This document shows positions 1 through 7,102 of a DNA stretch of 64,000 nt, piece after piece. This DNA is from CADEED01 sp043747835. Its GTDB lineage: Bacteria; Pseudomonadota; Gammaproteobacteria; Steroidobacterales; Steroidobacteraceae. The stretch is from the NCBI GenBank assembly GCA_043747835.1, contig JAYTOK010000053.1, positions 58,357 to 122,356 on the forward strand, read 5' to 3'. Each line of letters begins with the position of its first letter. Position 1 is the stretch's first letter. The translations under genes were made by a program, and so were the position numbers. The notes below the pieces were generated by a model, which saw nothing but the letters and a program-made list of their open reading frames with translations, did no database searches and had not been told where the DNA came from.

Positions 1-2
1 TG

Positions 3-1517
3 CGTGCGGATCTCGCGCGCCGCGAGGCGGGCGTCAACGGCAAGGGCGTGCGTATCGGCGTGCTCTCCGACAGCTACGACTGTCTGCCGGGCGCGTTCGA
101 GGAAGGCGCGCCGTTCACGCGCGCCGCGGAAGACATCGCCAACGGCGACTTGCCGCGCGACCCGCTGATCCTCAAGGACCTCGCGATCTGGCCCAACGGC
201 AATTGTTCGGATGAAGGTCGCGCGATGATGCAACTCATCCACGACGTCGCGCCGGGTTCGCCGCTGGCGTTCTACACCGCGTTCGTGAGCGAGGCGGATT
301 TCGCCGCGGGCATCCGCGCGCTTGCGGCCGCTGGCTCGAAAGTCATCGTCGACGACGTCATCTACTTCGCCGAGCCGATGTTCGAAGACGGCATCATCGC
401 GCAGGCCGTGGATGACGTGCATCGCGACGGCGTCGCGTACTTCTCCTCGGCGGGCAATGACGCACGCAACTCGTACGAGTCCCGCTTCCGGCTGTCGACC
501 GACGTCGGCCTCTCGGGCGCGCGCCACGATTTCGCGAGCGGCCGCGCCGTGGATGCATTGCAGACGGTGACGGCGGGCGCGAGCAGCATCACCTATCTCC
601 CGTTCAACTGGGATCAACCCTCGATCTCGGCGAACGGCACCCGCGGCGCGCTCAGCGACGTCGACGTCTGGTTCTACGACATGAACGGCGATCCAATCGC
701 GCCGTGCACGTCGGATCCGGACCAGCTCGTCTGCCAGATTCCGGGAATCGATTCAAACATCGGGTTCGATGCGATCGAAATCCCGATCCTCGTCAACTTC
801 GGCGAGGAAGACATTCAGGTGCAGGTCGGCATCGAACTCTACGAAGGTCCCGCGCCTAGCTACATCAAGTACGTGTGGTTCGACGCCGATTTTGGCGTGT
901 TCAGTGTCGACGAATACGACACGGCGAGCGGCACCGTGTACGGCCATGCGAACGCCGCCGGCGCCGAAGCCGTCGGCGCTTCCGCTTGGTACCAGACGGA
1001 GGAGTGGGGCAGCCCGCTGCGTCCGCAGTGCTTCCCGGCGTGCCTGAATTCCTTCTCGTCGGCCGGCGGCGTTCCGGTCTTCTTCGGCAGGAATGGCCGT
1101 CGACTGCCGCTGCCGGACGTGCGCCTGAAGCCGGGCGTCACTGGCCCCGATGGCGGAAACACGTCGTTTTTCCTGTTCGACCTCGGTTTCGAGGTACCGG
1201 GCACGACTGAGCCGGACGGTATTCCGAATTTCTTCGGAACGTCGGCCTCCGCGCCCCACGTGGCGGCGGTGGCCGCGCTGCTGCTCGACCAGCGTGCACG
1301 TGACATAGCCGCCCGAAAGAGGTTCATTGGGCCCCGCAATTTGACGCCCGATTTGATTTATTGGGCACTACGCCTCACGGCGGACGACATGAAATTGCGA
1401 AACTTCGGGGGCGACATTGGACCTCAACGCGTCGATAATGCACACGGGTTCGATTTCGACACCGGATTCGGATTTGTCGATGCGCAGCGAGCGCTGCGCG
1501 CAACCCGCGGCTTCTAA
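3..1517 (+). CDS. Secreted subtilase/sedolisin-fold serine protease, 5'-truncated by window edge
   Basis: The frame is open from the first bases of the window, so the true start (signal peptide and any propeptide) lies outside; 504 residues are visible. The sequence begins with GKGVRIGVLSDSYD, the usual opening of a subtilase catalytic domain including the first acidic motif. DEGRAMMQLIHDVAPG (about nt 208-255) matches the second motif of S53-like subtilases, where Glu rather than His is prominent. GTSASAPHVAAVAALLL (about nt 1237-1287) carries the serine nucleophile. A long beta-rich insertion lies between motifs 2 and 3. It is probably exported and degrades proteins outside the cytoplasm; the substrate is unknown. 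A strong hairpin follows the stop. The family assignment is firm; the choice between S8 and S53-like is inference from the DEGRAM motif. Confidence 0.85.
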   Translation, partial: RADLARREAGVNGKGVRIGVLSDSYDCLPGAFEEGAPFTRAAEDIANGDLPRDPLILKDLAIWPNGNCSDEGRAMMQLIHDVAPGSPLAFYTAFVSEADFAAGIRALAAAGSKVIVDDVIYFAEPMFEDGIIAQAVDDVHRDGVAYFSSAGNDARNSYESRFRLSTDVGLSGARHDFASGRAVDALQTVTAGASSITYLPFNWDQPSISANGTRGALSDVDVWFYDMNGDPIAPCTSDPDQLVCQIPGIDSNIGFDAIEIPILVNFGEEDIQVQVGIELYEGPAPSYIKYVWFDADFGVFSVDEYDTASGTVYGHANAAGAEAVGASAWYQTEEWGSPLRPQCFPACLNSFSSAGGVPVFFGRNGRRLPLPDVRLKPGVTGPDGGNTSFFLFDLGFEVPGTTEPDGIPNFFGTSASAPHVAAVAALLLDQRARDIAARKRFIGPRNLTPDLIYWALRLTADDMKLRNFGGDIGPQRVDNAHGFDFDTGFGFVDAQRALRATRGF

Positions 1518-1528
1518 CTAACAGGGCT

Positions 1529-1560
1529 CCGGCATCCACCGTGCAAGCGGTGGATGCCGG
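1529..1560 (+). terminator. Hairpin after protease gene, possible terminator
   Basis: A perfect 13-bp inverted repeat (CCGGCATCCACCG and its complement) encloses a 6-nt loop just after the protease stop. No T-run follows, so it may be a Rho-dependent end, an RNA-stabilising hairpin or a REP-like element. Confidence 0.45.
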
Positions 1561-1611
1561 AACGCCTACGCTGGAGGCCGCGTCGATTTCAGTCACGGAG
1601 CCAGCTGACAC

Positions 1612-2292
1612 ATGCTTTCGACTGCCCGCGCAGTAACTCTCGCCTTCGTCCTCGTTCCCGGCCTGGCGTTCGCCCAGGCAGGACCTGCCGATCCGCAGAT
1701 CATCGTCGCGGCGCCCACGGCAAAAGTGAACGTCGGCACGCGCAAGCTCGCGGGCCAGGTCGTCGCAACCGTGCGCGTCGACAACGAAGGCAAGGCGCGC
1801 GATGTGCTCGTGACGGAGATCACCGCGGATCCTTCCTTCGAATCGCCGATCGTAAAAGTGCTGCAGAGCGCCCGGTTCCGGCCGGCCATCGACGAGGCCG
1901 GCAAGCCGATCGAGGCGAGCATCGAAGTGAAGGTGGAATTGCGTCCGTCGACCGGCGCGGAACCCAAACCGTCCGCGGCGAAGCCCGACCCGCAGCTCAC
2001 CGAGAAAGAGAAGGCGCGCATCCGCAGGATGACCTGCGCGGACTTCAACTGGGAATGGGAAATCATCCGCGACGCCGCGGACGATGCCGCGGCCACTGAA
2101 TTCATGCCGCGCATCGCGACGACGATGTACGCCGCGTCGCGCACCGAGGCGGGCGAGTACGTCGATGCGAAAGTCTGGAAGGCCGCGCCGAAGGCACTTC
2201 GCGAAGCGGCGGATCGCTGCGAGGACACGCCACAGGCCGCGTTCTGGCAGGATACGTTCAAATCGGTGATGGATGTCGCCGTGCCGAAGTGA
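1612..2292 (+). CDS. Secreted TonB-C-terminal-domain-like protein
   Basis: The protein has 226 residues with a signal peptide at about 1-22 ending in AFAQA. Residues about 35-110 resemble the TonB C-terminal domain: a beta strand VVATVRVDNEGKARDV, then a helix with SARFRPAIDEAGKPIEA and a final strand. TonB proteins normally have an N-terminal membrane anchor and a proline-rich spacer; both are missing, so this is not a classical energy transducer but one of the periplasmic proteins that borrow the fold. The C-terminal half, with two cysteines (about 140 and 204), is not recognised. The stop overlaps the next ATG (TGATG), so translation is probably coupled to the ABC transporter genes downstream. 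Confidence 0.65.
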   Translation: MLSTARAVTLAFVLVPGLAFAQAGPADPQIIVAAPTAKVNVGTRKLAGQVVATVRVDNEGKARDVLVTEITADPSFESPIVKVLQSARFRPAIDEAGKPIEASIEVKVELRPSTGAEPKPSAAKPDPQLTEKEKARIRRMTCADFNWEWEIIRDAADDAAATEFMPRIATTMYAASRTEAGEYVDAKVWKAAPKALREAADRCEDTPQAAFWQDTFKSVMDVAVPK

Positions 2293-3305
2293 TGCAGTCG
2301 TCCGAACTACCTCGTTCGGACCTACCTCTTTCGGACAATGGAATCGGCGCCGCGAGACCTCAAGCTTCCCCGATCATGCATGCACTGGAGATTCGCGGTC
2401 TCACGAAGACCTATAAGAACGGCGTTCAGGCGCTGAAGGGCGTCGACCTGGATGTCGACCAGGGCGATTTCTTCGCGTTGTTAGGCCCGAACGGCGCGGG
2501 CAAGACCACGCTGATCGGCATTCTGACGTCCCTCGTGAACAAGTCGGCGGGCACCGTGAGCGTGTTCGGTCACGATCTCGACCGCGAGCTCGAAGCGGCC
2601 AAGGCCTGCATCGGTATCGTCCCGCAGGAAATCAACTTCAACCAGTTCGAGACGCCGCAGACCATTCTGGTGAACCAGGCGGGCTTTTACGGCATAGAGC
2701 GCGCGATCGCGCGCGAACGCGCGGAAAAATACCTCTCGCTGCTCCAGCTCCTGGACAAGCGCAACAAGATGGCGCGCGGGCTGTCGGGCGGCATGAAGCG
2801 GCGGCTCATGATCGCTCGCGCGCTGGTGCACGAACCCAAACTACTCATCCTCGACGAGCCGACGGCCGGCGTGGACATCGAAATCCGGCGCTCGATGTGG
2901 GATTTTCTGCGCGAGATCAACACGCGCGGCACCACCATCATCCTCACGACCCACTACCTCGAGGAAGCGGAGACGCTCTGCCGCAACATCGCCATCATCA
3001 ACGGCGGCCTGATCGCCGAGCGCGATCGCATGTCGAGCCTGCTGCGCAGACTCCAGGTGGAAACCTTCGTGTTCAACCTGCGCGAGACGCTCTCCACGGT
3101 GCCGCTTGTGCCGGGTTACGAGTTCGAGCTACTCGACGAGCACACGCTACAGGTCGAGGTTTCCAAGGAACAGAGCCTCAACGAGGTGTTCGCGAAGCTC
3201 TCGGAAGCCGGCATCCACGTGCTGTCCATGCGCAACAAGGTGAACCGGCTCGAGGAACTGTTCATGAAGCTCGTCGAGCGGCCGGCCGCTGGAGCAAAGG
3301 CGTGA
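2292..3305 (+). CDS. ABC-2 type exporter, ATP-binding subunit (YadG/NodI type)
   Basis: A complete ABC ATPase: Walker A GPNGAGKTT, Q-loop GIVPQEINF, signature LSGGMKRR, Walker B LLILDEPTAGVD and H-loop TTHYLEEAE. The order and spacing, with FFALLGPNGAGKTTLIG and the C-terminal extension ending in RLEELFMKLVE, match the YadG/NodI branch that powers ABC-2 exporters. The ATG at 2292 overlaps the preceding stop (a GTG sits directly before it). Family similarity only begins near the ATG at 2376 (MHALEIRGLTKTY), so the first 28 residues may not be translated. The stop overlaps the GTG of the permease gene by 4 bp. The substrate is unknown; candidates for this class are drugs or lipid-linked glycans. 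Confidence 0.9.
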   Translation: MQSSELPRSDLPLSDNGIGAARPQASPIMHALEIRGLTKTYKNGVQALKGVDLDVDQGDFFALLGPNGAGKTTLIGILTSLVNKSAGTVSVFGHDLDRELEAAKACIGIVPQEINFNQFETPQTILVNQAGFYGIERAIARERAEKYLSLLQLLDKRNKMARGLSGGMKRRLMIARALVHEPKLLILDEPTAGVDIEIRRSMWDFLREINTRGTTIILTTHYLEEAETLCRNIAIINGGLIAERDRMSSLLRRLQVETFVFNLRETLSTVPLVPGYEFELLDEHTLQVEVSKEQSLNEVFAKLSEAGIHVLSMRNKVNRLEELFMKLVERPAAGAKA

Positions 3306-4117
3306 GCGCGTCCGATCCCTCTCGCGACGCGGATTCTCCCAAAGCCCTGGGGCGCGCGCGCTGGGTCGGATTCAAAACCATCATCATCCGCGAATACGGC
3401 CGCATCATCCGCATCTGGGCGCAGACGATCGTCCCCTCGGCCGTGACGTCCGCTTTGTACTTCGTCATCTTCGGTAGTTTGATCGGCCAGCGCGTCGGCC
3501 TCATGGACGGCGTGCCGTACATGCAGTACATCGCCCCCGGTCTCATCATGATGGCGGTGATCACCAACTCCTACGGCAACGTCGTGTCCTCTTTCTTCGG
3601 CGCGAAATTCGGCAAGCATGTCGAGGAAATGCTCGTGGCTCCCTTGCCGAACTGGGTCATCGTCCTGGGTTACGTCGGCGGCGGACTGCTGCGCGGCTTT
3701 CTCGTCGGCGGCGCGGTGACCATCGTCTCGTTGATCTTCACGCGGCTCGCCGTCCACCACGCTTTCGTGATCTTCGCGGCGGTCGTGCTCACGTCGATCG
3801 TGTTCTCGCTCGCCGGCTTCATCAACGCGCAGTTCGCGAAGAATTTCGATCAGGTGAACTGGATCCCGACGTTCGTTCTCACTCCGTTGACCTACTTCGG
3901 CGGCGTGTTCTACTCGATCTCGCTGTTGCCTGAGTGGGCGCGGCACATCAGCTACGCGAACCCTATCCTGCACATGGTCAACGCGTTCCGCTACGGCTTC
4001 CTCGGCACCAGCGACGTCCACGTCGGCACGGCGTTCGCGATCATGGCCGCGTTCGCCGTCGCGCTGTTCGGTGTCGCGATGTTCTTCATGAACCGCGGCA
4101 CGGGCATGCGGGAGTAG
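3302..4117 (+). CDS. ABC-2 type exporter, membrane permease (YadH type)
   Basis: The GTG at 3302 lies inside the stop of the ATPase gene (GTGA), giving 271 residues. The frame stays open upstream, but that part only shadows the ATPase gene. The protein has six predicted membrane segments. WVGFKTIIIREYGRIIRIW at the start and QTIVPSAVTSALYFVIFG are typical of YadH-like ABC2_membrane proteins, as is the LTPLTYFGGVFYSISLLP region near residue 190. It forms the channel for the ATPase encoded by the overlapping gene, presumably as a 2+2 complex in the inner membrane. Confidence 0.9.
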   Translation: MSASDPSRDADSPKALGRARWVGFKTIIIREYGRIIRIWAQTIVPSAVTSALYFVIFGSLIGQRVGLMDGVPYMQYIAPGLIMMAVITNSYGNVVSSFFGAKFGKHVEEMLVAPLPNWVIVLGYVGGGLLRGFLVGGAVTIVSLIFTRLAVHHAFVIFAAVVLTSIVFSLAGFINAQFAKNFDQVNWIPTFVLTPLTYFGGVFYSISLLPEWARHISYANPILHMVNAFRYGFLGTSDVHVGTAFAIMAAFAVALFGVAMFFMNRGTGMRE

Positions 4118-4177
4118 CGACCCGCCCGCGCGAATCTCCTTGTTAGGTTTCGCGGCGCCCGGAGACTATTCGGGGTA

Positions 4178-4681
4178 TTGAGCCGCAACAGCGAATTCGA
4201 CGCGCTGGTCCGCCAGCACCTGGCGATGATCGGCCGTATCTGCGCCAGCTACGAGAGGGATCGTGAGCTCGCGCGGGAGCTGACGCAGGAAGTCCTCTTC
4301 GCGATATGGCGCGCGCTGCCCGCGCGTCGTGGCGAGAGCTCGCTCAAGACCTTCGTCGCGCGCATTGCGCAGTTCCGCGCGATCTCGCACGTGGCGAAGT
4401 TGAGCCGCCTGCCGTTCGGAGAGGCGCTCGACGAGTCGCTGCTCGATGCACGCGCATCTCCCGACGCCGCCGCGATCGCGGCGGACGAGCGGAACCGTCT
4501 GTTGGCCGCCGTGCAGCGCCTGCCGCTCAAGTACCGCGAAGCCGCGGTTCTCTTCCTGGAAGACCTCACACCCGCCGAGATCGCCGGTGTGCTCGGGCTC
4601 ACGCCCGAACTGGTTGCCGTGCGTCTGAGTCGTGCCCGCGCACTGCTGCGCAAACTATTGGGAGCCACCGATGAAAAATGA
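4178..4681 (+). CDS. Sigma-70 family RNA polymerase sigma factor (ECF type), TTG start
   Basis: 167 residues with sigma region 2 (about 7-75, ARELTQEVLFAIWRAL) and region 4 (about 105-160, LPLKYREAAVLFLEDLTPAEIAGVLGLTPELVAVRLSRARALL). Nothing longer intervenes, so it is the two-domain ECF type. The start appears to be TTG, preceded by a purine-rich GGGGTATT; no ATG or GTG fits. Its last 11 bp overlap the next gene, which encodes a membrane protein and may be its partner regulator. It would direct RNA polymerase to a small regulon in response to an unknown signal. Confidence 0.85.
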   Translation: MSRNSEFDALVRQHLAMIGRICASYERDRELARELTQEVLFAIWRALPARRGESSLKTFVARIAQFRAISHVAKLSRLPFGEALDESLLDARASPDAAAIAADERNRLLAAVQRLPLKYREAAVLFLEDLTPAEIAGVLGLTPELVAVRLSRARALLRKLLGATDEK

Positions 4682-5243
4682 ACAAGGTGAATGGAACGCA
4701 TTGAAAGTCGGCTGGCGCGCCGAGACGTCGGCGGATGAAGCGCTGGGGGCCCGCCTTTACTCATCGCTACGCTGGCGGATCTGGGCGTCGCGCACGTGGT
4801 TCACGTCCGAGCTCGTCTCGTTCGCGCTGCTCGCGCTCATCATCGTGCAGAAATTCGCCGTGGGCGAGACCTTCGCCGCTGCGTGGCTGACCGCGATCGC
4901 AGGCATCTGTGTGATCGGCTACGTCTGGGCCGGCCGCGCGCGGCGAATCGGCGCGGCCGGATCGATCTTAGGCATGATCGATCTCAGTCTCGCGCGCGCT
5001 CGCCAGGGTCTGCGCATCGTCTACGGCAGCTACGTCGTGATCGCGATGCTGCTGGTCCCGGTCTTCAAGGAGGCTGAGTGGCCACTCGACGGCCACGACC
5101 GCTTCATCGCGCGAATGGTGTGGTTAGGCTTCAGCACCTCGGCCGCCATTGCCTATCACCTCGTCACACTCTCGCGATTGCAGCGCTTCGAATCGCTGCA
5201 ACGCCTGTACCGCGGACGTGAAAGTTCCGACACCTGCGGCTGA
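4671..5243 (+). CDS. Inner-membrane protein coupled to sigma factor; candidate anti-sigma
   Basis: 190 residues from the ATG at 4671, preceded by GGAG at 4661 and overlapping the end of the sigma gene. The cytoplasmic N-terminus (about 1-45) is followed by about four hydrophobic segments (roughly 45-65, 70-88, 118-138, 158-176) and a charged tail. It lacks the HxxxCxxC zinc motif of ZAS anti-sigma factors. Overlap with an ECF sigma gene is the usual arrangement for an anti-sigma factor, so that role is an inference from position only. Two TTA leucine codons occur, unusual in this GC-rich window. Confidence 0.6.
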   Translation: MKNEQGEWNALKVGWRAETSADEALGARLYSSLRWRIWASRTWFTSELVSFALLALIIVQKFAVGETFAAAWLTAIAGICVIGYVWAGRARRIGAAGSILGMIDLSLARARQGLRIVYGSYVVIAMLLVPVFKEAEWPLDGHDRFIARMVWLGFSTSAAIAYHLVTLSRLQRFESLQRLYRGRESSDTCG

Positions 5244-5252
5244 CGTCCCGCG

Positions 5253-5486
5253 CTACTCCGTCGCGGCTTCCGCGGCCGCGCGCTGATCGGCCGCGGCTTG
5301 CTGCGCGGCTTCGATCTGCTTCTCCACCTTCTCCTGCATTTCTTTCGCTTGCTTCGCCTGTTCGGCGGCACTCGCGCCGTTCGCGGCGGCCGCTGCGCCG
5401 GTCTCGGCGAGACCGCAACCGGTGAGTACGCCCAGCATCGCGAGCGCGGCGATTGAGTTGCGAGTGTTGGAAATCTTCGGGTTCAT
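5253..5486 (-). CDS. Small alanine/glutamine-rich lipoprotein
   Basis: 77 residues starting at an ATG (5486) preceded by AGGAGG. A lipoprotein signal peptide ends in the lipobox LTGC (Cys near position 24). The mature part is low-complexity and rich in Ala, Gln, Lys and Glu (AAEQAKQAKEMQEKVEKQIE), probably a single helix or coiled coil. The start overlaps the stop of the upstream hydrolase gene by 4 bp (ATGA), so the two are probably translationally coupled. Its function is unknown; a short helical lipoprotein suggests an envelope spacer or chaperone. Confidence 0.7.
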   Translation of the reverse strand: MNPKISNTRNSIAALAMLGVLTGCGLAETGAAAAANGASAAEQAKQAKEMQEKVEKQIEAAQQAAADQRAAAEAATE

Positions 5487-6358
5487 GGATCCTCCTGAGG
5501 CTCTCTTATTACGCCGTTCGTCGCCAGAAAACCGAGTACCAGATCCCATCGCGCGGGGCAGTCGTTGTGGCCACAGGTCTCGAGGTGCAGTGTCGCGCGG
5601 CGTGCGACGGTGGCCAGGGCTCGCGCATTGCGTGCGTCGAATGTCCGGTCGAGCGTGCCGTGCAACAGCAGCACCGGTCCGTCGTACTTCGCGAGCACGC
5701 CGCGGGTGTCGAACTGGTTGAGCAGGAGGTAGCGGGGGACGCCGTACGCCATCACGACTTCCTCGAAATTCTCGAACGTCGATTCGAGCACCAGCGCGGC
5801 GAGCATGCGTCGCGCCGCGAGCTGCGCGATCGCGCCACCGCCCAGGGACCGGCCGTAGCCCAAGATGCGCCGCGCGTCGATGCGCGGCTCCGACGCCGCC
5901 CAGTCGTACGCGGCGACGTGCGCCGCGGTGAGACTGTCGTCCGACGGCGAGCCTTCGGACCGCCCGTAACCCGGGTATTCGACCTGCAGCACGCCAACAC
6001 CGGCATCGCGCAGCGTCGCGAAGTCGCCGGCGCGCATGTCGATGAGCTCGCCGTTGCCGTGCGCGTAGATGAGGAGCGGGGAAGGGCCGGCCGGTTTGCG
6101 CGGCGGCAGGTACCAGGCCTCGACGCGGTTGCCGTCGGCGTCGAGCCAGAGCTGTTCGCCTCCGTTCGCCGCGAGCGCGCCGGGATTCCAGGCGGTTGCG
6201 GGCGGGCGCGGGAAGGTCACGAATCGCTGGATCAGGTAGGTGGCCACGAAGCCGCCCGCGATGAACAGCAGCCCCACGATTCCCGCAACGATGAGCGTGC
6301 GGCGCGGAAAAAGAACAGGGCCCGATCCGCGCGGCGGAACGGGCCCTGCCTCCGTCAT
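5483..6358 (-). CDS. Membrane-anchored alpha/beta hydrolase
   Basis: 291 residues. One N-terminal membrane segment (about 20-45) anchors a serine hydrolase domain in the periplasm. Visible are the oxyanion region YAHGNGE, the nucleophile elbow GYGRSLGGG, an acidic residue in LHGTLDRTFD and a final His in ETCGHNDC, making a complete Ser-Asp-His triad. The fold and HGNGE motif match the bem46/YfhR-like hydrolases. The substrate cannot be inferred. It lies 7 bp downstream of the YdbL-like gene on the same strand and runs into the small lipoprotein gene, so all may share a transcript. Confidence 0.85.
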   Translation of the reverse strand: MTEAGPVPPRGSGPVLFPRRTLIVAGIVGLLFIAGGFVATYLIQRFVTFPRPPATAWNPGALAANGGEQLWLDADGNRVEAWYLPPRKPAGPSPLLIYAHGNGELIDMRAGDFATLRDAGVGVLQVEYPGYGRSEGSPSDDSLTAAHVAAYDWAASEPRIDARRILGYGRSLGGGAIAQLAARRMLAALVLESTFENFEEVVMAYGVPRYLLLNQFDTRGVLAKYDGPVLLLHGTLDRTFDARNARALATVARRATLHLETCGHNDCPARWDLVLGFLATNGVIREPQEDP

Positions 6359-6365
6359 CTAACTA

Positions 6366-6965
6366 TTACTTCTGCTTCCAGGCGCCGGCATCGTCCTGGT
6401 AGTAGGTGCCCGCCTTGGCCTTCGCGACCCAGCGACGCGCGAAGCTCTTGCGGATGTCGCTCTCCCACTCGGGGTGGTTGTTGGCCTTGGCGACTTCCGT
6501 GTAGAGCGCCGCGCGATCCGCGTTGTCCTCGGACACGAGACGCTTGACCGTCGCGCGCTCCGGCAGCGGCACCGCGTTGAGGTCGCGCACGTCGATGTTG
6601 CCGTTGTTGGTGAGACCGATCGCGCCACTCGAAAAATACTTCTCGATCTCCGGATAGCGCTTGCCCATGGAACCCGAGATCTGCGTGATCGCGGGCGAGC
6701 TGACGTCGATCGACTCGGCGCCCTGCGCATGGGCGGCCGGAACGAGCGCATTCAGCGCGCCGCCAATCGCGGCCACGAGGTAGTCAGGCTTTTCCGCGGG
6801 GAGGTAGTACGACTGCGGAGGCGTCGTGCCGCCCTTGGTGATGTTGTCGATCACCTGATCGGCGGCCTTGTCGGCCGCGGCGGCCGGGAAATACACGTTG
6901 ATCGTGACGCAGGCGGTGATCAGAACACTCGCCAGTGCAATCTTCAGCGGCAATACGCGTCGCAT
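6366..6965 (-). CDS. ydbL: YdbL-family (DUF1318) lipoprotein
   Basis: 199 residues from the ATG at 6965, preceded by AAGGAG. The signal peptide ends in the lipobox LITAC and the mature protein begins CVTINVYFPAAAADKAAD, a typical start for the longer DUF1318 proteins. The C-terminal domain (about 115-199) has the YdbL pattern: ERATVKRLVSEDNADRAALYTEVAKANN and the closing KAKAGTYYQDDAGAWKQK. In E. coli, ydbL forms an operon with ynbE and ydbH, which act in phospholipid transport between the membranes. Here a YdbH-like gene lies directly upstream, which supports the same role. No separate ynbE is visible. Confidence 0.85.
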   Translation of the reverse strand: MRRVLPLKIALASVLITACVTINVYFPAAAADKAADQVIDNITKGGTTPPQSYYLPAEKPDYLVAAIGGALNALVPAAHAQGAESIDVSSPAITQISGSMGKRYPEIEKYFSSGAIGLTNNGNIDVRDLNAVPLPERATVKRLVSEDNADRAALYTEVAKANNHPEWESDIRKSFARRWVAKAKAGTYYQDDAGAWKQK

Positions 6966-7102
6966 TGATGAACTCCTTAATTCCAAGCACGAGCTCGGAC
7001 GCGTGACATGATCGGGGCAGAGCGATGAATGCGCCCTGAACGCGTCATACGTCACATGTGCGCGCGATTATTGGGCCGAAACGGCGCGGCGTCCATCGTG
7101 GC

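Noticed and set aside
2897..3301. Upstream extension of the ABC permease frame
   Set aside because: It lies within the ATPase gene and lacks permease features; the GTG at 3302 gives the expected YadH-like start.
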